Of a DNA stretch of 64,000 nucleotides, positions 16,789 to 26,179 are shown in pieces. The DNA is taken from assembly GCA_015152525.1 (NCBI GenBank), contig SUTU01000001.1:1-64000 (forward strand), in the 5' to 3' direction. Source of the DNA: Cyanobacteria bacterium SIG28 (lineage in GTDB: Bacteria; Cyanobacteriota; Vampirovibrionia; Gastranaerophilales; Gastranaerophilaceae). Every line of letters begins with the position of its first letter. The stretch's first letter is position 1. Under the pieces are notes generated by a model that was given only the letters and a program-made list of their open reading frames with translations, did not search any database and was not told where the DNA came from. Made by a program: the position numbers and the translations under genes.

Positions 16789-18290
16789 TATAAAACCTCG
16801 TTTAATTTAACAATACCGTTATAAAACGCACCGCAAATTGAGTCATAATCTTCCCAAGCATATGTAGTTAAAGATAGCCAAATTAGCGTATGTAAGATTT
16901 TTATCTTAGTTTTGTTTACTTGAGGTAATAAATCAAAGAAATATTCCTCCATATCTGACCAATTGTTAGGTTTAATAGCAAATTCCACATCTTTTTCTCT
17001 AATATCTAAAGTAAATTTCTTTAGATTAAATTGGTCATATTCGCCTTTTAAAGAGTAATAAATCTTAGCCCAGTCATAGTCAACATCGCCATAAAGCTTA
17101 GTATTACCAAAATATCCTCGAGGATCTATAAGAATAACTTTCATATTGAATGTATCAAAAAGCATATTTGAGAATGTACAATCACCATGAATAAGTCTAA
17201 ATTCAGTCGGATAATACTTCTTCACGCATTCTATAAATTCATTTTTATTATAAAAAATATTTTTATAATATTGTCCGTTTATTTTTAGAAATTCATCATT
17301 TGCAAATGGAATTAAATCTCTAACTTGTTCTAACCTATCAAAAGTCTTTGTAATATAGTTATTTTCTACATCATCATTGTTTGCAGGTATTGGTGGTTCT
17401 AGTTCGTGCAATTTATTTAACGCATTTACAATATGTTCCAGAATTTCTTTTTTCTGAGATTTAGTCAAACAGTCGTATTCATAAATATTTTTACCTTGAA
17501 TCAATTTCATAATCAAAGGCTCAAATTCATAGATTTCAGGAATATTTTCAAAATCAAAATTTTTGATATGTCTATACCAAGCAATTTCATCAATAGCTAT
17601 CTTACGCCCTTGCTCAGTTATACCCTTTTTTATAACCTTATCACCATTAAATTCAATTGAATTAAACGGTCGACACTTACGTTCTGTATGATTATTATCA
17701 GAATAAGATAATAATGTTCCGATTTCTTTTGTTCCATACAAATCAAGTGTTTTAAAATCTATTTTTTGTTCTTGCAACCAAGGCACAAAAGCACCCTCTT
17801 CCGGTATATTATCAAAATAGCTTTTGTTTTTAAATACAAATAATCCGGCAACCCCATTTTCTTTGGAAGGTTGTTTTATAAATTCATTATCAATAAATGC
17901 CCAACGACATTCAAAATCTTTAGAAATTCCTATATAATTATCATCTGTATCAGGAATATGAAATTCATTTGGTAAAATTAAATCGCACCAAACAATCATG
18001 AATTTTTCATTTTCATCATAGTCTTTTAAAGCAGTTTTTATTCCGGAAATCGTACCGGATTTCTCAGCTTTAATAATTTCATAATTATAATCTTTGCCAA
18101 AAGCTTTCAAATATTTTTCTAATACAGAACTTTTATAATCTGCAATGATTTTAAATTCTGCTTCAGGAAATTTCTTTAAAATATAAAAAATTATCGGCAA
18201 ATTATTTACAGGTACCAAACACTTAGGTTTATTATGGGTTAGCCACTCTAATCTGGAACCTTTACCACCTGCTTGAATAATTATTTTCAT
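16788..18290 (-). CDS. Nucleotidyltransferase fused to an APH/choline-kinase-like kinase
   Basis: 500 aa with two domains. Residues 1-230 are a sugar-nucleotidyltransferase fold: the nucleotide loop QAGGKGSRLEWLTHNKPKCL is at 7-26, with a later VWCDL metal site. Residues 230-500 carry the APH/choline kinase catalytic loop IHGDCTFSNMLFD (D370, N375) and the metal motif LIDPRGYFG (about 388-396). One chain could thus phosphorylate a small molecule and activate it with CTP or another NTP, as separate LicA and LicC do for choline. The downstream HAD phosphatase is co-translated. GGAGGAG precedes the ATG. The substrate is unknown. Confidence 0.88.
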   Translation of the reverse strand: MKIIIQAGGKGSRLEWLTHNKPKCLVPVNNLPIIFYILKKFPEAEFKIIADYKSSVLEKYLKAFGKDYNYEIIKAEKSGTISGIKTALKDYDENEKFMIVWCDLILPNEFHIPDTDDNYIGISKDFECRWAFIDNEFIKQPSKENGVAGLFVFKNKSYFDNIPEEGAFVPWLQEQKIDFKTLDLYGTKEIGTLLSYSDNNHTERKCRPFNSIEFNGDKVIKKGITEQGRKIAIDEIAWYRHIKNFDFENIPEIYEFEPLIMKLIQGKNIYEYDCLTKSQKKEILEHIVNALNKLHELEPPIPANNDDVENNYITKTFDRLEQVRDLIPFANDEFLKINGQYYKNIFYNKNEFIECVKKYYPTEFRLIHGDCTFSNMLFDTFNMKVILIDPRGYFGNTKLYGDVDYDWAKIYYSLKGEYDQFNLKKFTLDIREKDVEFAIKPNNWSDMEEYFFDLLPQVNKTKIKILHTLIWLSLTTYAWEDYDSICGAFYNGIVKLNEVL

Positions 18291-18353
18291 AACTCCTCCA
18301 TTTATTTAATTTTAGCATAAATGAATTATAAAAAACATTATACATTTTAGTTT

Positions 18354-19466
18354 TTAAATCATTCTAATGAATTTTGAAAACTGCTTTAAGGATTCTTGCA
18401 GAACTTTTTTATCTATACAAAAACCTATTCTTACCGTATTTTCGATTTCAAAAACTTCACCCGGTAAAATTGCAATACCTGTTGTTGCCTGAAAATCTTT
18501 ACATAAAAGCTTTGACGGAATTTCCTTTTTATAACGAATAAGAGCCGTTGTTCCGCCTTTAGGAATATTTGTCTTAAAATAAATATCGTTATTTATCCAA
18601 TCGTTAAGAATTTCCAAACCTTCTTTGATTATTATAGAATTTCGCATAGCAATTCTGTTTCTGTTTTCAAGAGCTACTGATGCAAAAAAATCATTAAGAA
18701 TCCCAACACTTATAGTATTGTACTCTCTATGTTTGTTAATTTCGTTAATCAAATCCTCTCTTGCACAAATCCACCCAACTCTTAACCCGGGTAAAGAATA
18801 TGTTTTAGACATGCTTCCTGTTGAAATCCCTTTTTCATAAATATCTGCTATTGATTTTGAATAAGCCGACCCAACATGGTTTAAACCTCTATAAGCCTCA
18901 TCTATTAATATCCAAATGTTATTATTTTTCGCAATAAGCGCTATTCTTTCCAACATTTCATCAGGAATTACGGCACCTGTCGGATTATTTGGATTACACA
19001 AACAAATTAATTTTGTTTTATGCGTAAGACTGTTTTCCAGTTCTCTCAAATTCGGAAGCCAGTTATTTTCTTCTCTTAAACCAAGCAATTTAACTTTTGC
19101 GCCCAAAGCTTTCGGAACAGAGTAATGCTGTTGATAAGTAGGGATAAAGCAGATTACTTCATCACCTTTTTCCAACAAAGATTCAAAAACCAATTGATTT
19201 GCACTTATTGCACCATGCGCAACTGTAATATTTTGTAAATTTTTATTCAAGTATAACGATTTAATAGCATTTTTCAATCTATCAGAGCCATGAATATCAC
19301 CATAAGTAAGATTTGTTTGAAATATTTCAAGCGGTTTGTCGCATCCGCATAAAGCCATTAAATCCCTTATGCTTAAAGGTTTAATGCACGATGTGGTTAA
19401 ATCACATTTTGCACTTGGACAATACCTATTCATCCATTCTTCAATTTTAAATGTATCAATTCTCAT
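18354..19466 (-). CDS. PLP-dependent aminotransferase, class I/II
   Basis: 370 aa, fold-type I. Landmarks: CNPNNPTG (N161), the cofactor aspartate in IDEAY (D189), the Schiff-base lysine in GSMSKTYSLPGLR (K221) and a late VRIGF arginine. The N-terminus is rich in cysteine. The family converts amino acids to 2-oxoacids; the substrate is not clear, and relatives of this subgroup occur in specialised amino-acid pathways as well as central metabolism. It starts 6 nt after an extended -10 box. It lies upstream of the fusion gene but has its own promoter. Confidence 0.9.
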   Translation of the reverse strand: MRIDTFKIEEWMNRYCPSAKCDLTTSCIKPLSIRDLMALCGCDKPLEIFQTNLTYGDIHGSDRLKNAIKSLYLNKNLQNITVAHGAISANQLVFESLLEKGDEVICFIPTYQQHYSVPKALGAKVKLLGLREENNWLPNLRELENSLTHKTKLICLCNPNNPTGAVIPDEMLERIALIAKNNNIWILIDEAYRGLNHVGSAYSKSIADIYEKGISTGSMSKTYSLPGLRVGWICAREDLINEINKHREYNTISVGILNDFFASVALENRNRIAMRNSIIIKEGLEILNDWINNDIYFKTNIPKGGTTALIRYKKEIPSKLLCKDFQATTGIAILPGEVFEIENTVRIGFCIDKKVLQESLKQFSKFIRMI

Positions 19467-19472
19467 AAAAAT

Positions 19473-19481
19473 ATGATAACA
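19473..19481 (-). promoter_or_regulatory. Extended -10 box, leaderless
   Basis: On the minus strand TG-T-TATCAT ends 6 nt before the aminotransferase ATG at 19466. No Shine-Dalgarno sequence. Confidence 0.45.
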
Positions 19482-19511
19482 TAGATTTATGGATTACATG
19501 GAGAGAATTTT

Positions 19512-20537
19512 ATGAAAAAAATATTTAGCATTTTGTTATCGTTGTTAATAACAGCACAGTTATCAGTTTCAGCTGCAGGTATTGAAATATTACCAACTAT
19601 GCAATCCAAAAGCAGTGCACAAGACAGAGTTTGGGTTGGAACCTTTCAGTTAGTCTGGAATGATTTTATTAACAAAATAATATTTAACCCTGTAAGATTT
19701 AGAGAAGGTACACCGGCAATGGTTGTAGATTTGAACAAGCAAGATTTTACAACCGAAGATATTTCAGATGCTTCATACTATAAATATACAGGTAAAGTTA
19801 ATTCAAAAACTAAGAAAACCATAACAAAAGCTATAAAGAAAAAATTTAAAGAAACAAGTGATATTTTAGATGATCTTGATTTAACACCAAGAAACGATAA
19901 ATATATCATTTACGCTATGCTAAAAAAGGATTTTGAGTTTATAAATGCTTTTGACAAGTTGGATAAATCACTTTTTGGTGAAGATCAAACCGCTGAATAT
20001 TTCGGAATTGATGCAAAAACCAACAAGTTTTTAGGCAAAGGGGTAAACGTATTATTTTATAACTCACCGGAAGATTTTGCAGTAATGTTGGCAACCAAAT
20101 CTAATGATGAAGTTTATATCTATAAAAATTCTTCGAACAAACCTTTTAACTATCTTTATGACGATATGCAAAAAAAGACATTAGCATACACCGGTGATAA
20201 AGTGTTCGGTAAGAGAGATGAATTAAAAATCCCTAATATAAAATTCTTTGAAGAAAAATCTTTTGATGAGATTATCGGCAAAAGAGTTATGGGAACTTAT
20301 TTAATAATTGATCAAGCGATTGAAACTGTTAAATTCAATATGAATTATAAAGGTGTTGAATTAAAAAGTGAAGCTGCAATGACAATAATGACTACAGCTT
20401 TAATGCCTCAAGAAGAACCTAGATTGTTCTATTTTGACGATACTTTTGTTGTGTTCTTAAAAGAGCATAAAAAAACAAAACCTTATTTTGCTCTAAGAGT
20501 GAACGATATTTCAAAATTCCAAGAGACTCACAAGTAG
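19512..20537 (+). CDS. Secreted protein, possibly serpin-like
   Basis: 341 aa with a signal peptide (MKKIFSILLSLLITAQLSVSA, cleavage near residue 21). Two late stretches recall serpins: GVELKSEAAMTIMTTA looks like the hinge of a reactive-centre loop, and PRLFYFDDTFVVFLKE like the strand that follows it. The length also fits. The N-terminal half does not show the usual serpin signatures to my eye, so the assignment is weak; otherwise it is an unknown exported protein. A GGAGAG ribosome-binding site precedes the ATG. Confidence 0.75.
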   Translation: MKKIFSILLSLLITAQLSVSAAGIEILPTMQSKSSAQDRVWVGTFQLVWNDFINKIIFNPVRFREGTPAMVVDLNKQDFTTEDISDASYYKYTGKVNSKTKKTITKAIKKKFKETSDILDDLDLTPRNDKYIIYAMLKKDFEFINAFDKLDKSLFGEDQTAEYFGIDAKTNKFLGKGVNVLFYNSPEDFAVMLATKSNDEVYIYKNSSNKPFNYLYDDMQKKTLAYTGDKVFGKRDELKIPNIKFFEEKSFDEIIGKRVMGTYLIIDQAIETVKFNMNYKGVELKSEAAMTIMTTALMPQEEPRLFYFDDTFVVFLKEHKKTKPYFALRVNDISKFQETHK

Positions 20538-20576
20538 TTTGAACTGGAAATATCGTAATAGGGTCATTGTTAATAA

Positions 20577-20603
20577 TGTAATTTTTTATTACAGAATTTT
20601 TCT
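20577..20603 (+). terminator. Probable intrinsic terminator
   Basis: A 6-bp stem TGTAAT/ATTACA with a T5 loop is followed by GAATTTTTCTTTT. It is modest in strength. Confidence 0.45.
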
Positions 20604-20695
20604 TTTGCATAAAAATATATTAGAATAATAATTGATATAAAGAGTTAATCTATTGATTGATTTGGGAGTTTAGTATTTAGTTGGAACAAATTTGA

Positions 20696-22660
20696 ATGAG
20701 AAGAAGAAGAAAAAATTTTGATATTTATATTATTATATTTTTATTAATCATGCTGATTGGTCATTTGATTTACAATAGCATAACTGCGGAAGATAGAGGA
20801 ATTACAGCTTATAAAGAAGCATTGGAAATCTATAAAAATGCTGATTTTGAAAAAGCTTATCAACTTTTTGCAAAAGTTCCGTCGGGATCCGGTTTAAAAG
20901 AATCTGCTTTATTCAGACAAGCAAGATGCGCTACAAACATGGGTAGAAAAGAACTTGCTATAAAAAAATATGATAAAATTGTCCATTCTCATTCTAAATC
21001 AACAATAGTTCCAATAAGCCAATATAATATGGCAAATTTAATGTACGAAATTAACGATAAAAGAGCAAAAAGTAATTTTAAAGGAATTATAAAAAAATAC
21101 CCTACAAGTGATTATGCAATTGCGTCAGAGTATTTTATAGGAATGTTGGAATTACAGAATTTGCCTGAAAAAGAAAAATATAAAAAACAAGCTATCGAGC
21201 GAGCTGCTATAAATTTTAAAACTTATATACAAAAATCGCCAGGCGGAAGATACTCTTTAAAATCAATTGAACAATTAAAGAAATTGGATATTAAGTTAAA
21301 AAATTACGACAATCTTTTAATTGCCAAATCTTACTATGAAAACGGCGAATATGATAATGCCAGAGATTTTTTAAATAAAACAACTTTGGCTGAAAGTTGG
21401 ACAGATTTTGCCAAAACTGAGTTTAAACTTGGCAATTATGATAAAGTGAAATACTATACTGATTTAGGTTTAAAAAAGCATGCTAATTCTGTAAAACAAG
21501 AAGATTTATATGAAGTTATTGATAATTATATCTTAACATATCCAACAAGAACAGAAGGTATAAAATCTTTAATTGCAGGAAATTATAATTCCGGTGGCGC
21601 CGATTATATAGATTTTTTAAATTGTAATGATGTTGTTACAACTAACGCTAAAATAGCCTGCTTTAATACTTTTTATGAAAAATACCCTAATGGACAATTC
21701 TCTGCAGAAGCCCTCTATAACATATTTTTGTCAAAATATTTACAGAAAAAATATAGCGAAGCTCAAAGATTGGGATACTTGCACTTAGAAAAATTTCCAA
21801 ATGTAAAGTCAAGCCCTGCAGTAACTTATTACATGGGTAGAATTGCTAATAACCTTAAACACTATGAAGTTTCTACTAACTATTTAAAACGGGTATTGTC
21901 TAAATATCCGGATTCATATTATGCATATAGAGCAAACTACAATTTATATAAGGCAGATGGCGTATTGCCGTTTATTGAATTAACTCCAAAACCTGTTGTG
22001 TTTCCGTTTAAAAAATCTGTAGAAAATAATCTTGTAGTAAAACTGGCATTATTGAAAGACTACGACTTAGTTGAAGAACTTTGTAAAAAGGATAAATTTA
22101 TTCAAAGCTGGGTAGCATACCAAAAAGGTAATTATACAATATCTTCTATTTTGGCAAGAAAAGCAATGGAAGAATTAACTGTTAAACCGCCTTTTAGTGA
22201 TTTAAGATGGAGATTGATTTATCCATTGCACTATTATGATAAAATTTCTGCCAGCAAGAGAACTAATAACTCTATTATTCTTCAATCCATATTAAAAGAA
22301 GAAAGCCATTTTAACCCTGAAGCTAAAAGTTTTGTTGGTGCGTCAGGACTGATGCAATTAATGCCGGCAACTTTCTCTGAAATAGCTAAGTATAATGGCA
22401 TATCAGGTGATATTTTAGACGAAATTAGCAACATAAAAGCAGGTAGTTTATACTATGAAAATCTTAGAAAAGCTCTTAACGAAAAAGATTTGTATGCAAT
22501 TTCTGCTTATAATGGCGGTATTGGTTCTGTAAAAACTTGGATGAGTAAAATTAATTATTCAGACACTGATGAATTTGTTGAACAAATTCCTTATCCGGAA
22601 ACTAAGAATTATGTAAAAAAAGTTCTTCGTTCTTATTGGGTATATGGAAATATTTATTAA
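20696..22660 (+). CDS. Soluble lytic transglycosylase with TPR-like superhelix
   Basis: 654 aa. A single N-terminal membrane segment (IYIIIFLLIMLIGHLIY) anchors it facing the periplasm. Residues 35-500 are helical repeats of TPR type (for example ALFRQARCATNMGRKELAI). The SLT catalytic domain begins near 526, with the catalytic glutamate in KEESHFNP (E536), GASGLMQLMPAT and AYNGGIGSVKTW. It cleaves the glycan strands of peptidoglycan with formation of anhydro-muramic ends. The layout follows Slt70. The Shine-Dalgarno sequence is weak. Confidence 0.94.
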   Translation: MRRRRKNFDIYIIIFLLIMLIGHLIYNSITAEDRGITAYKEALEIYKNADFEKAYQLFAKVPSGSGLKESALFRQARCATNMGRKELAIKKYDKIVHSHSKSTIVPISQYNMANLMYEINDKRAKSNFKGIIKKYPTSDYAIASEYFIGMLELQNLPEKEKYKKQAIERAAINFKTYIQKSPGGRYSLKSIEQLKKLDIKLKNYDNLLIAKSYYENGEYDNARDFLNKTTLAESWTDFAKTEFKLGNYDKVKYYTDLGLKKHANSVKQEDLYEVIDNYILTYPTRTEGIKSLIAGNYNSGGADYIDFLNCNDVVTTNAKIACFNTFYEKYPNGQFSAEALYNIFLSKYLQKKYSEAQRLGYLHLEKFPNVKSSPAVTYYMGRIANNLKHYEVSTNYLKRVLSKYPDSYYAYRANYNLYKADGVLPFIELTPKPVVFPFKKSVENNLVVKLALLKDYDLVEELCKKDKFIQSWVAYQKGNYTISSILARKAMEELTVKPPFSDLRWRLIYPLHYYDKISASKRTNNSIILQSILKEESHFNPEAKSFVGASGLMQLMPATFSEIAKYNGISGDILDEISNIKAGSLYYENLRKALNEKDLYAISAYNGGIGSVKTWMSKINYSDTDEFVEQIPYPETKNYVKKVLRSYWVYGNIY

Positions 22661-22720
22661 TTATATTTGATAAAACCTCATTTTTATGAATTAATAAATA
22701 TAGTAATAAGGATTAAGCAT

Positions 22721-23332
22721 ATGACAAAAGGTTTATTTATAACATTCGAAGGTGGCGATGGTTGCGGTAAAACCACTCAAATAAAATTAATAGATGAATA
22801 TTTACAAAACAAAGGATATAAAACTCTTTTAACTCGAGAACCCGGTTCAAAAGGTTTGGGAATAAAACTAAGAGAAATCTTACTAAATTATGACGGTGAA
22901 GTATCACCAACTTGTGAATCATTCCTGTTTCTGGCTGATAGAGCACAACATGTGGATTGTATAATAAAACCTGCATTGGAAGCCGGCGTTATCGTTCTTT
23001 GTGATAGACATACCGATTCAACTGTAGCTTATCAGGGTTATGGTAGAGGATTGGATATTGAACAGATTCATAGATTAAATAAAATTGCCACCAGTGGATT
23101 AAAACCTGATTTAACAATTGTATTGGATGTTGATGTAGAAACTTCTCAAGCAAGAGTCGGTAATGAAAAAGATAGAATGGAATCAGCCGGCGTTGAGTTC
23201 TTTGAAAGAGTTAGAAACGGTTTTTTAGAAATTGCTAAGCTGGAACCTAATAGGGTTAAAGTTATTGATTCAAAACAATCTATAGAACAAATTCATCAGC
23301 AGATTTTGGAGTTAATAAAAAATGAATTTTGA
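22721..23332 (+). CDS. tmk: Thymidylate kinase
   Basis: 203 aa. Phosphorylates dTMP to dTDP. P-loop [11 protein letters not shown] at about residues 9-19, the nucleoside motif [18 protein letters not shown], and a C-terminal LID region. I start at ATG 22721 ([12 protein letters not shown]), preceded by AAGGAT, rather than the longer frame from 22667. Its last 11 bases overlap prfB, implying translational coupling. Confidence 0.96.
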   Translation: MTKGLFITFEGGDGCGKTTQIKLIDEYLQNKGYKTLLTREPGSKGLGIKLREILLNYDGEVSPTCESFLFLADRAQHVDCIIKPALEAGVIVLCDRHTDSTVAYQGYGRGLDIEQIHRLNKIATSGLKPDLTIVLDVDVETSQARVGNEKDRMESAGVEFFERVRNGFLEIAKLEPNRVKVIDSKQSIEQIHQQILELIKNEF

Positions 23333-24377
23333 TGAATTGGAAGTACGTGTTAGCAAAAATATAAAAGACCTTGCTTCTTTGAATTCAAATCTTGATGAAC
23401 TTGAATTAAAACTTCAAGATCCATCAGTTTGGACTGATCAGAAGTTAGCATCAGAAATTGGTCAACAAGTTAGAGAATTAAAAGAAAAAATTTCACTTTT
23501 TAATTCTTGGAAAACCACAATAGAAGATTTTAAGACTGCACAAGAAATCGGCGATGAAGATCTTTTAAATGAATCTGAAACAATGCTGGTTGAGTTGGAA
23601 AAACAACTTGATAAATATGACATCCAACTAATGCTATCCGGTGAATACGACGAAGCAGATGCTTTTGTAAGTATAAATGCCGGTGCCGGCGGTACAGATG
23701 CTCAAGATTGGGCAAATATGCTTCTTAGAATGTATACTCGTTGGGCAGAGAACCGAAATTGGAAAGTGGAACTTATTGATAAATCTGACGGCGAAGAAGC
23801 TGGAATTAAATCCGCAACTATAAAAATTAGCGGCAAATTTGCTTATGGCTACGCTAAAGCTGAAAAAGGCGTACACAGATTAGTAAGAATTTCACCGTTC
23901 AACGCAAACGGAAAACGTCAGACAAGCTTTGCCTCTTGTGAAGTATCACCGATTATAGCTGATTATGAAAAAACTATTATAATACCACCTGATGACTTGG
24001 AAATTGACACAATGCGTTCCGGTGGTGCCGGTGGACAAAATGTCAATAAAGTAGAAACTGCCGTTAGAATTTTGCATAAGCCAACAGGTATTGTTGTTAA
24101 GTGTCAGCAAGAACGTTCTCAATTACAAAACAAAGAAAATGCGATGCAAATGCTCGCATCCAAACTTCTTGAAATTCGTCAACGTGAACACGAAAAAAAA
24201 CTGGCAGAACTAAAAGGCGAAAACTTCGATATTAATTTTGGCTCACAAATTCGCTCATACGTTTTTCATCCGTATAAAATGGTTAAAGACCATAGAACAG
24301 GCTACGAAGTTGGCAATGTTGATGCAGTTATGGATGGTGATTTAGACAATTTTATTGAATCTTATTTAAAGCAATAA
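23322..24377 (+). CDS. prfB: Peptide chain release factor 2
   Basis: 351 aa. Recognises UGA and UAA stop codons. The stop-codon tripeptide SPF is in [18 protein letters not shown], and the peptidyl-tRNA hydrolysis motif GGQ in [15 protein letters not shown]. The N-terminus is about 14 residues shorter than E. coli RF2 and the gene reads in one frame from ATG: the CUUUGA programmed frameshift site used by many prfB genes for autoregulation is absent. GGAG lies 11 nt upstream inside tmk. Confidence 0.97.
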   Translation: MNFDELEVRVSKNIKDLASLNSNLDELELKLQDPSVWTDQKLASEIGQQVRELKEKISLFNSWKTTIEDFKTAQEIGDEDLLNESETMLVELEKQLDKYDIQLMLSGEYDEADAFVSINAGAGGTDAQDWANMLLRMYTRWAENRNWKVELIDKSDGEEAGIKSATIKISGKFAYGYAKAEKGVHRLVRISPFNANGKRQTSFASCEVSPIIADYEKTIIIPPDDLEIDTMRSGGAGGQNVNKVETAVRILHKPTGIVVKCQQERSQLQNKENAMQMLASKLLEIRQREHEKKLAELKGENFDINFGSQIRSYVFHPYKMVKDHRTGYEVGNVDAVMDGDLDNFIESYLKQ

Positions 24378-24390
24378 ATTTATCGATAAA

Positions 24391-24648
24391 TTATGCTTGA
24401 TAATCAATATTATTACCAAGTTTATTTAAAATTTCCTTTTGGTTATTTATAATAATTTCTTGATTTTCAAGAACTTTATCAAGCATTATATTATTGCGAG
24501 CAACCGTTCTAAGCGTAATTTCTTGAGGCTCTTTAACTAAACTGGTTAAATATATTACAGGTGTATCCTGATTTAATAGTTTTAACCTGTCTTTTACTTC
24601 TTGCGGTGAAATGTTGTAAATATTTGAATTACTAATTCCTGCTGTCAT
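24391..24648 (-). CDS. Small protein of unknown function
   Basis: 85 aa starting MTAGISNSNIYNISPQEVKD. The C-terminal half is a likely amphipathic or coiled-coil helix rich in Asn, Ile and Glu (NIMLDKVLENQEIIINNQKE). AGGAGG precedes the start. No signal peptide; family not recognised. Confidence 0.7.
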   Translation of the reverse strand: MTAGISNSNIYNISPQEVKDRLKLLNQDTPVIYLTSLVKEPQEITLRTVARNNIMLDKVLENQEIIINNQKEILNKLGNNIDYQA

Positions 24649-24791
24649 ATAAAACCTCCTATTTTTACGTACATAAAAACCCCTAAAAATTAATTTTGCT
24701 ACTTTAAATTTTTATAATAAATTTAATCTACAATAGCAAAAATTATTTTTAGAAGTTTTATAATAAAAAAGACGTCGAGGAACAGTTAGTT

Positions 24792-25271
24792 ATGAAAACA
24801 AATTCAATAAAAACAGGGATAGTAGGCATGTTATTGGTAGGTTTGACATCTTGCGAAAAACCTGCTTTAAAAAAATCAACCTATCCATTGTTAACAAAAT
24901 CAACTATGGAAGTTGTTGATTCTTTTGCAAAAGAAGGGAAAAAAATACTTAACAATCCTGAATATAAATGCTATGCAGTAGATACAGTGCCCATTGAATT
25001 TTTTATGACCTCGTCAATGCTGGAAAAAAGACTTAATAAGCGTGCGGACTTAGCTATGCCTAAAACAAAAATCGGCGAAAAACTGGAAGAAAAAAGAAAG
25101 CTTATTGGCAAAGTCCTACATTACGAAAAACAAACGGTTGACATCAATGCACCTAATTACATTAAACCAAAAGCTGTAATAGACAATTCTCACTATTATA
25201 GTTACTCTTGGCATGAAATCGAACATGTTCCTGTTAAATATTATGGAATACCAAATCCTAAGCTAAAATAA
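24792..25271 (+). CDS. Putative lipoprotein
   Basis: 159 aa. The N-terminus MKTNSIKTGIVGMLLVGLTSC has a lipobox (LTSC, Cys21) for lipid attachment. The mature part is basic; the C-terminus contains SHYYSYSWHEIEHVPVKYYG. GAGGAA precedes the ATG. No known family. Confidence 0.8.
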   Translation: MKTNSIKTGIVGMLLVGLTSCEKPALKKSTYPLLTKSTMEVVDSFAKEGKKILNNPEYKCYAVDTVPIEFFMTSSMLEKRLNKRADLAMPKTKIGEKLEEKRKLIGKVLHYEKQTVDINAPNYIKPKAVIDNSHYYSYSWHEIEHVPVKYYGIPNPKLK

Positions 25272-25299
25272 TAAAATATAAAAACTACAGAATTAAAAA

Positions 25300-25812
25300 T
25301 CACTTATTTTGATCTAATATTCTTGATAAAGATTTAATTTTCTGCATCCCAAGAGCTTTTTCAGAATGTATAATATTATAATTTGTATCTACAATACAAA
25401 ATAAGCCACACGCATTATAAAAATCAACAATAGGTTTTGCTTTAGATTCCGGTAAAACATCACCAACAGGAATACCATATTCTTTCATTTTTGCTAATTC
25501 AGCATCCGGCGCATAAGATATAGCACCCATTTCCGGAAGTTGTTTAAATTCATAATAATAATTGTATTTATCTGAAGTTTTTATTAAATTTATTTCTTGA
25601 ATAAAATTCTGTAGATAAGGACAGTTACATTCTTCTATCAAATAGAAAACTGTTTTTTTATACGGATTATGAGCAATAGATTTCAATTCATAAAACTTTT
25701 TAACAGATGATGTCGACGCTTGTGTTGCCGAAACAATTGTTATAAAAGAACTGAAAAATATAATTAATAAAATTAATGAATTTAAAGCTTTGTTTTTTAT
25801 TAAAAAATTCAT
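25300..25812 (-). CDS. Secreted protein, possibly thioredoxin-fold
   Basis: 170 aa with an N-terminal signal/anchor (LILLIIFFSSFITIVSATQA). The segment KKTVFYLIEECNCPYLQNFIQEIN resembles the beta strand plus active-site region of thioredoxin-like proteins, but CNC replaces CxxC and later motifs are not certain. A second cysteine pair occurs at NACGLFC. I place the start at ATG 25812, with AAGGA 7 nt before it, rather than two codons earlier. Confidence 0.72.
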   Translation of the reverse strand: MNFLIKNKALNSLILLIIFFSSFITIVSATQASTSSVKKFYELKSIAHNPYKKTVFYLIEECNCPYLQNFIQEINLIKTSDKYNYYYEFKQLPEMGAISYAPDAELAKMKEYGIPVGDVLPESKAKPIVDFYNACGLFCIVDTNYNIIHSEKALGMQKIKSLSRILDQNK

Positions 25813-25856
25813 AATCATTCCTTTTAATATTTTTATTGTTTACCATATATTAATAT

Positions 25857-26093
25857 TTATAAATCAACTTTAGATATATCTGTTAATACTGAAAACTCAA
25901 TTTCTAAAGCCTGCGCAATCTTAGCCAAGGTTTCCACAGTTGGTGAAGCCTTGCCAGTTTCTATTTTCCATATTGTATTTCTACTAATATTTGCCTTTAA
26001 TGCAAGTTCTTCTTGAGAAAAACCTTTTTTCAATCTCTCAAATTTGACTTTAAGACAAATTTTCTCATTAATCATATTATAGTTAACATTCAT
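25857..26093 (-). CDS. XRE-family transcriptional regulator
   Basis: 78 aa, essentially one helix-turn-helix domain: KFERLKKGFSQEELALKANI then SRNTIWKIETGKASPTVETL. The best start is ATG 26093 (MNVNYNMINEK): a promoter with -35 TTGATA and -10 TATTAT places the -10 box exactly 6 nt before it. A palindrome covers this promoter and that of the divergent gene, so the protein probably represses its own synthesis and that of 26180-26488. Regulators of this size also occur as antitoxins; the partner here is not a recognised toxin. Confidence 0.88.
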   Translation of the reverse strand: MNVNYNMINEKICLKVKFERLKKGFSQEELALKANISRNTIWKIETGKASPTVETLAKIAQALEIEFSVLTDISKVDL

Positions 26094-26099
26094 ATTATT

Positions 26100-26128
26100 A
26101 TAATATGATATTGACATATTAGTATCAA
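26100..26128 (-). promoter_or_regulatory. Promoter of the XRE gene (TTGATA-N17-TATTAT)
   Basis: Minus-strand -35 TTGATA at 26123-26128, 17-nt spacer, -10 TATTAT at 26100-26105, then 6 nt to the ATG at 26093. Confidence 0.65.
26106..26127. promoter_or_regulatory. Palindromic operator between divergent genes
   Basis: TGATA and TATCA arms are separated by 12 nt, with partial symmetry inside. The palindrome spans the -35 box and part of the spacer of the forward promoter, and the spacer plus most of the -35 box of the reverse promoter, the ideal position for a dimeric HTH repressor acting on both. Confidence 0.6.
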
Positions 26129-26139
26129 CTCGCTATAAT
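26111..26139 (+). promoter_or_regulatory. Consensus promoter TTGACA-N17-TATAAT
   Basis: A perfect -35 (26111-26116), 17-nt spacer and perfect -10 (26134-26139) drive the small gene starting at 26180. It is the best sigma-70-type promoter in the window. Confidence 0.8.
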
Positions 26140-26179
26140 AAACATATTGCACATAAAAGTTGACAAAGAGGATAAAAAA

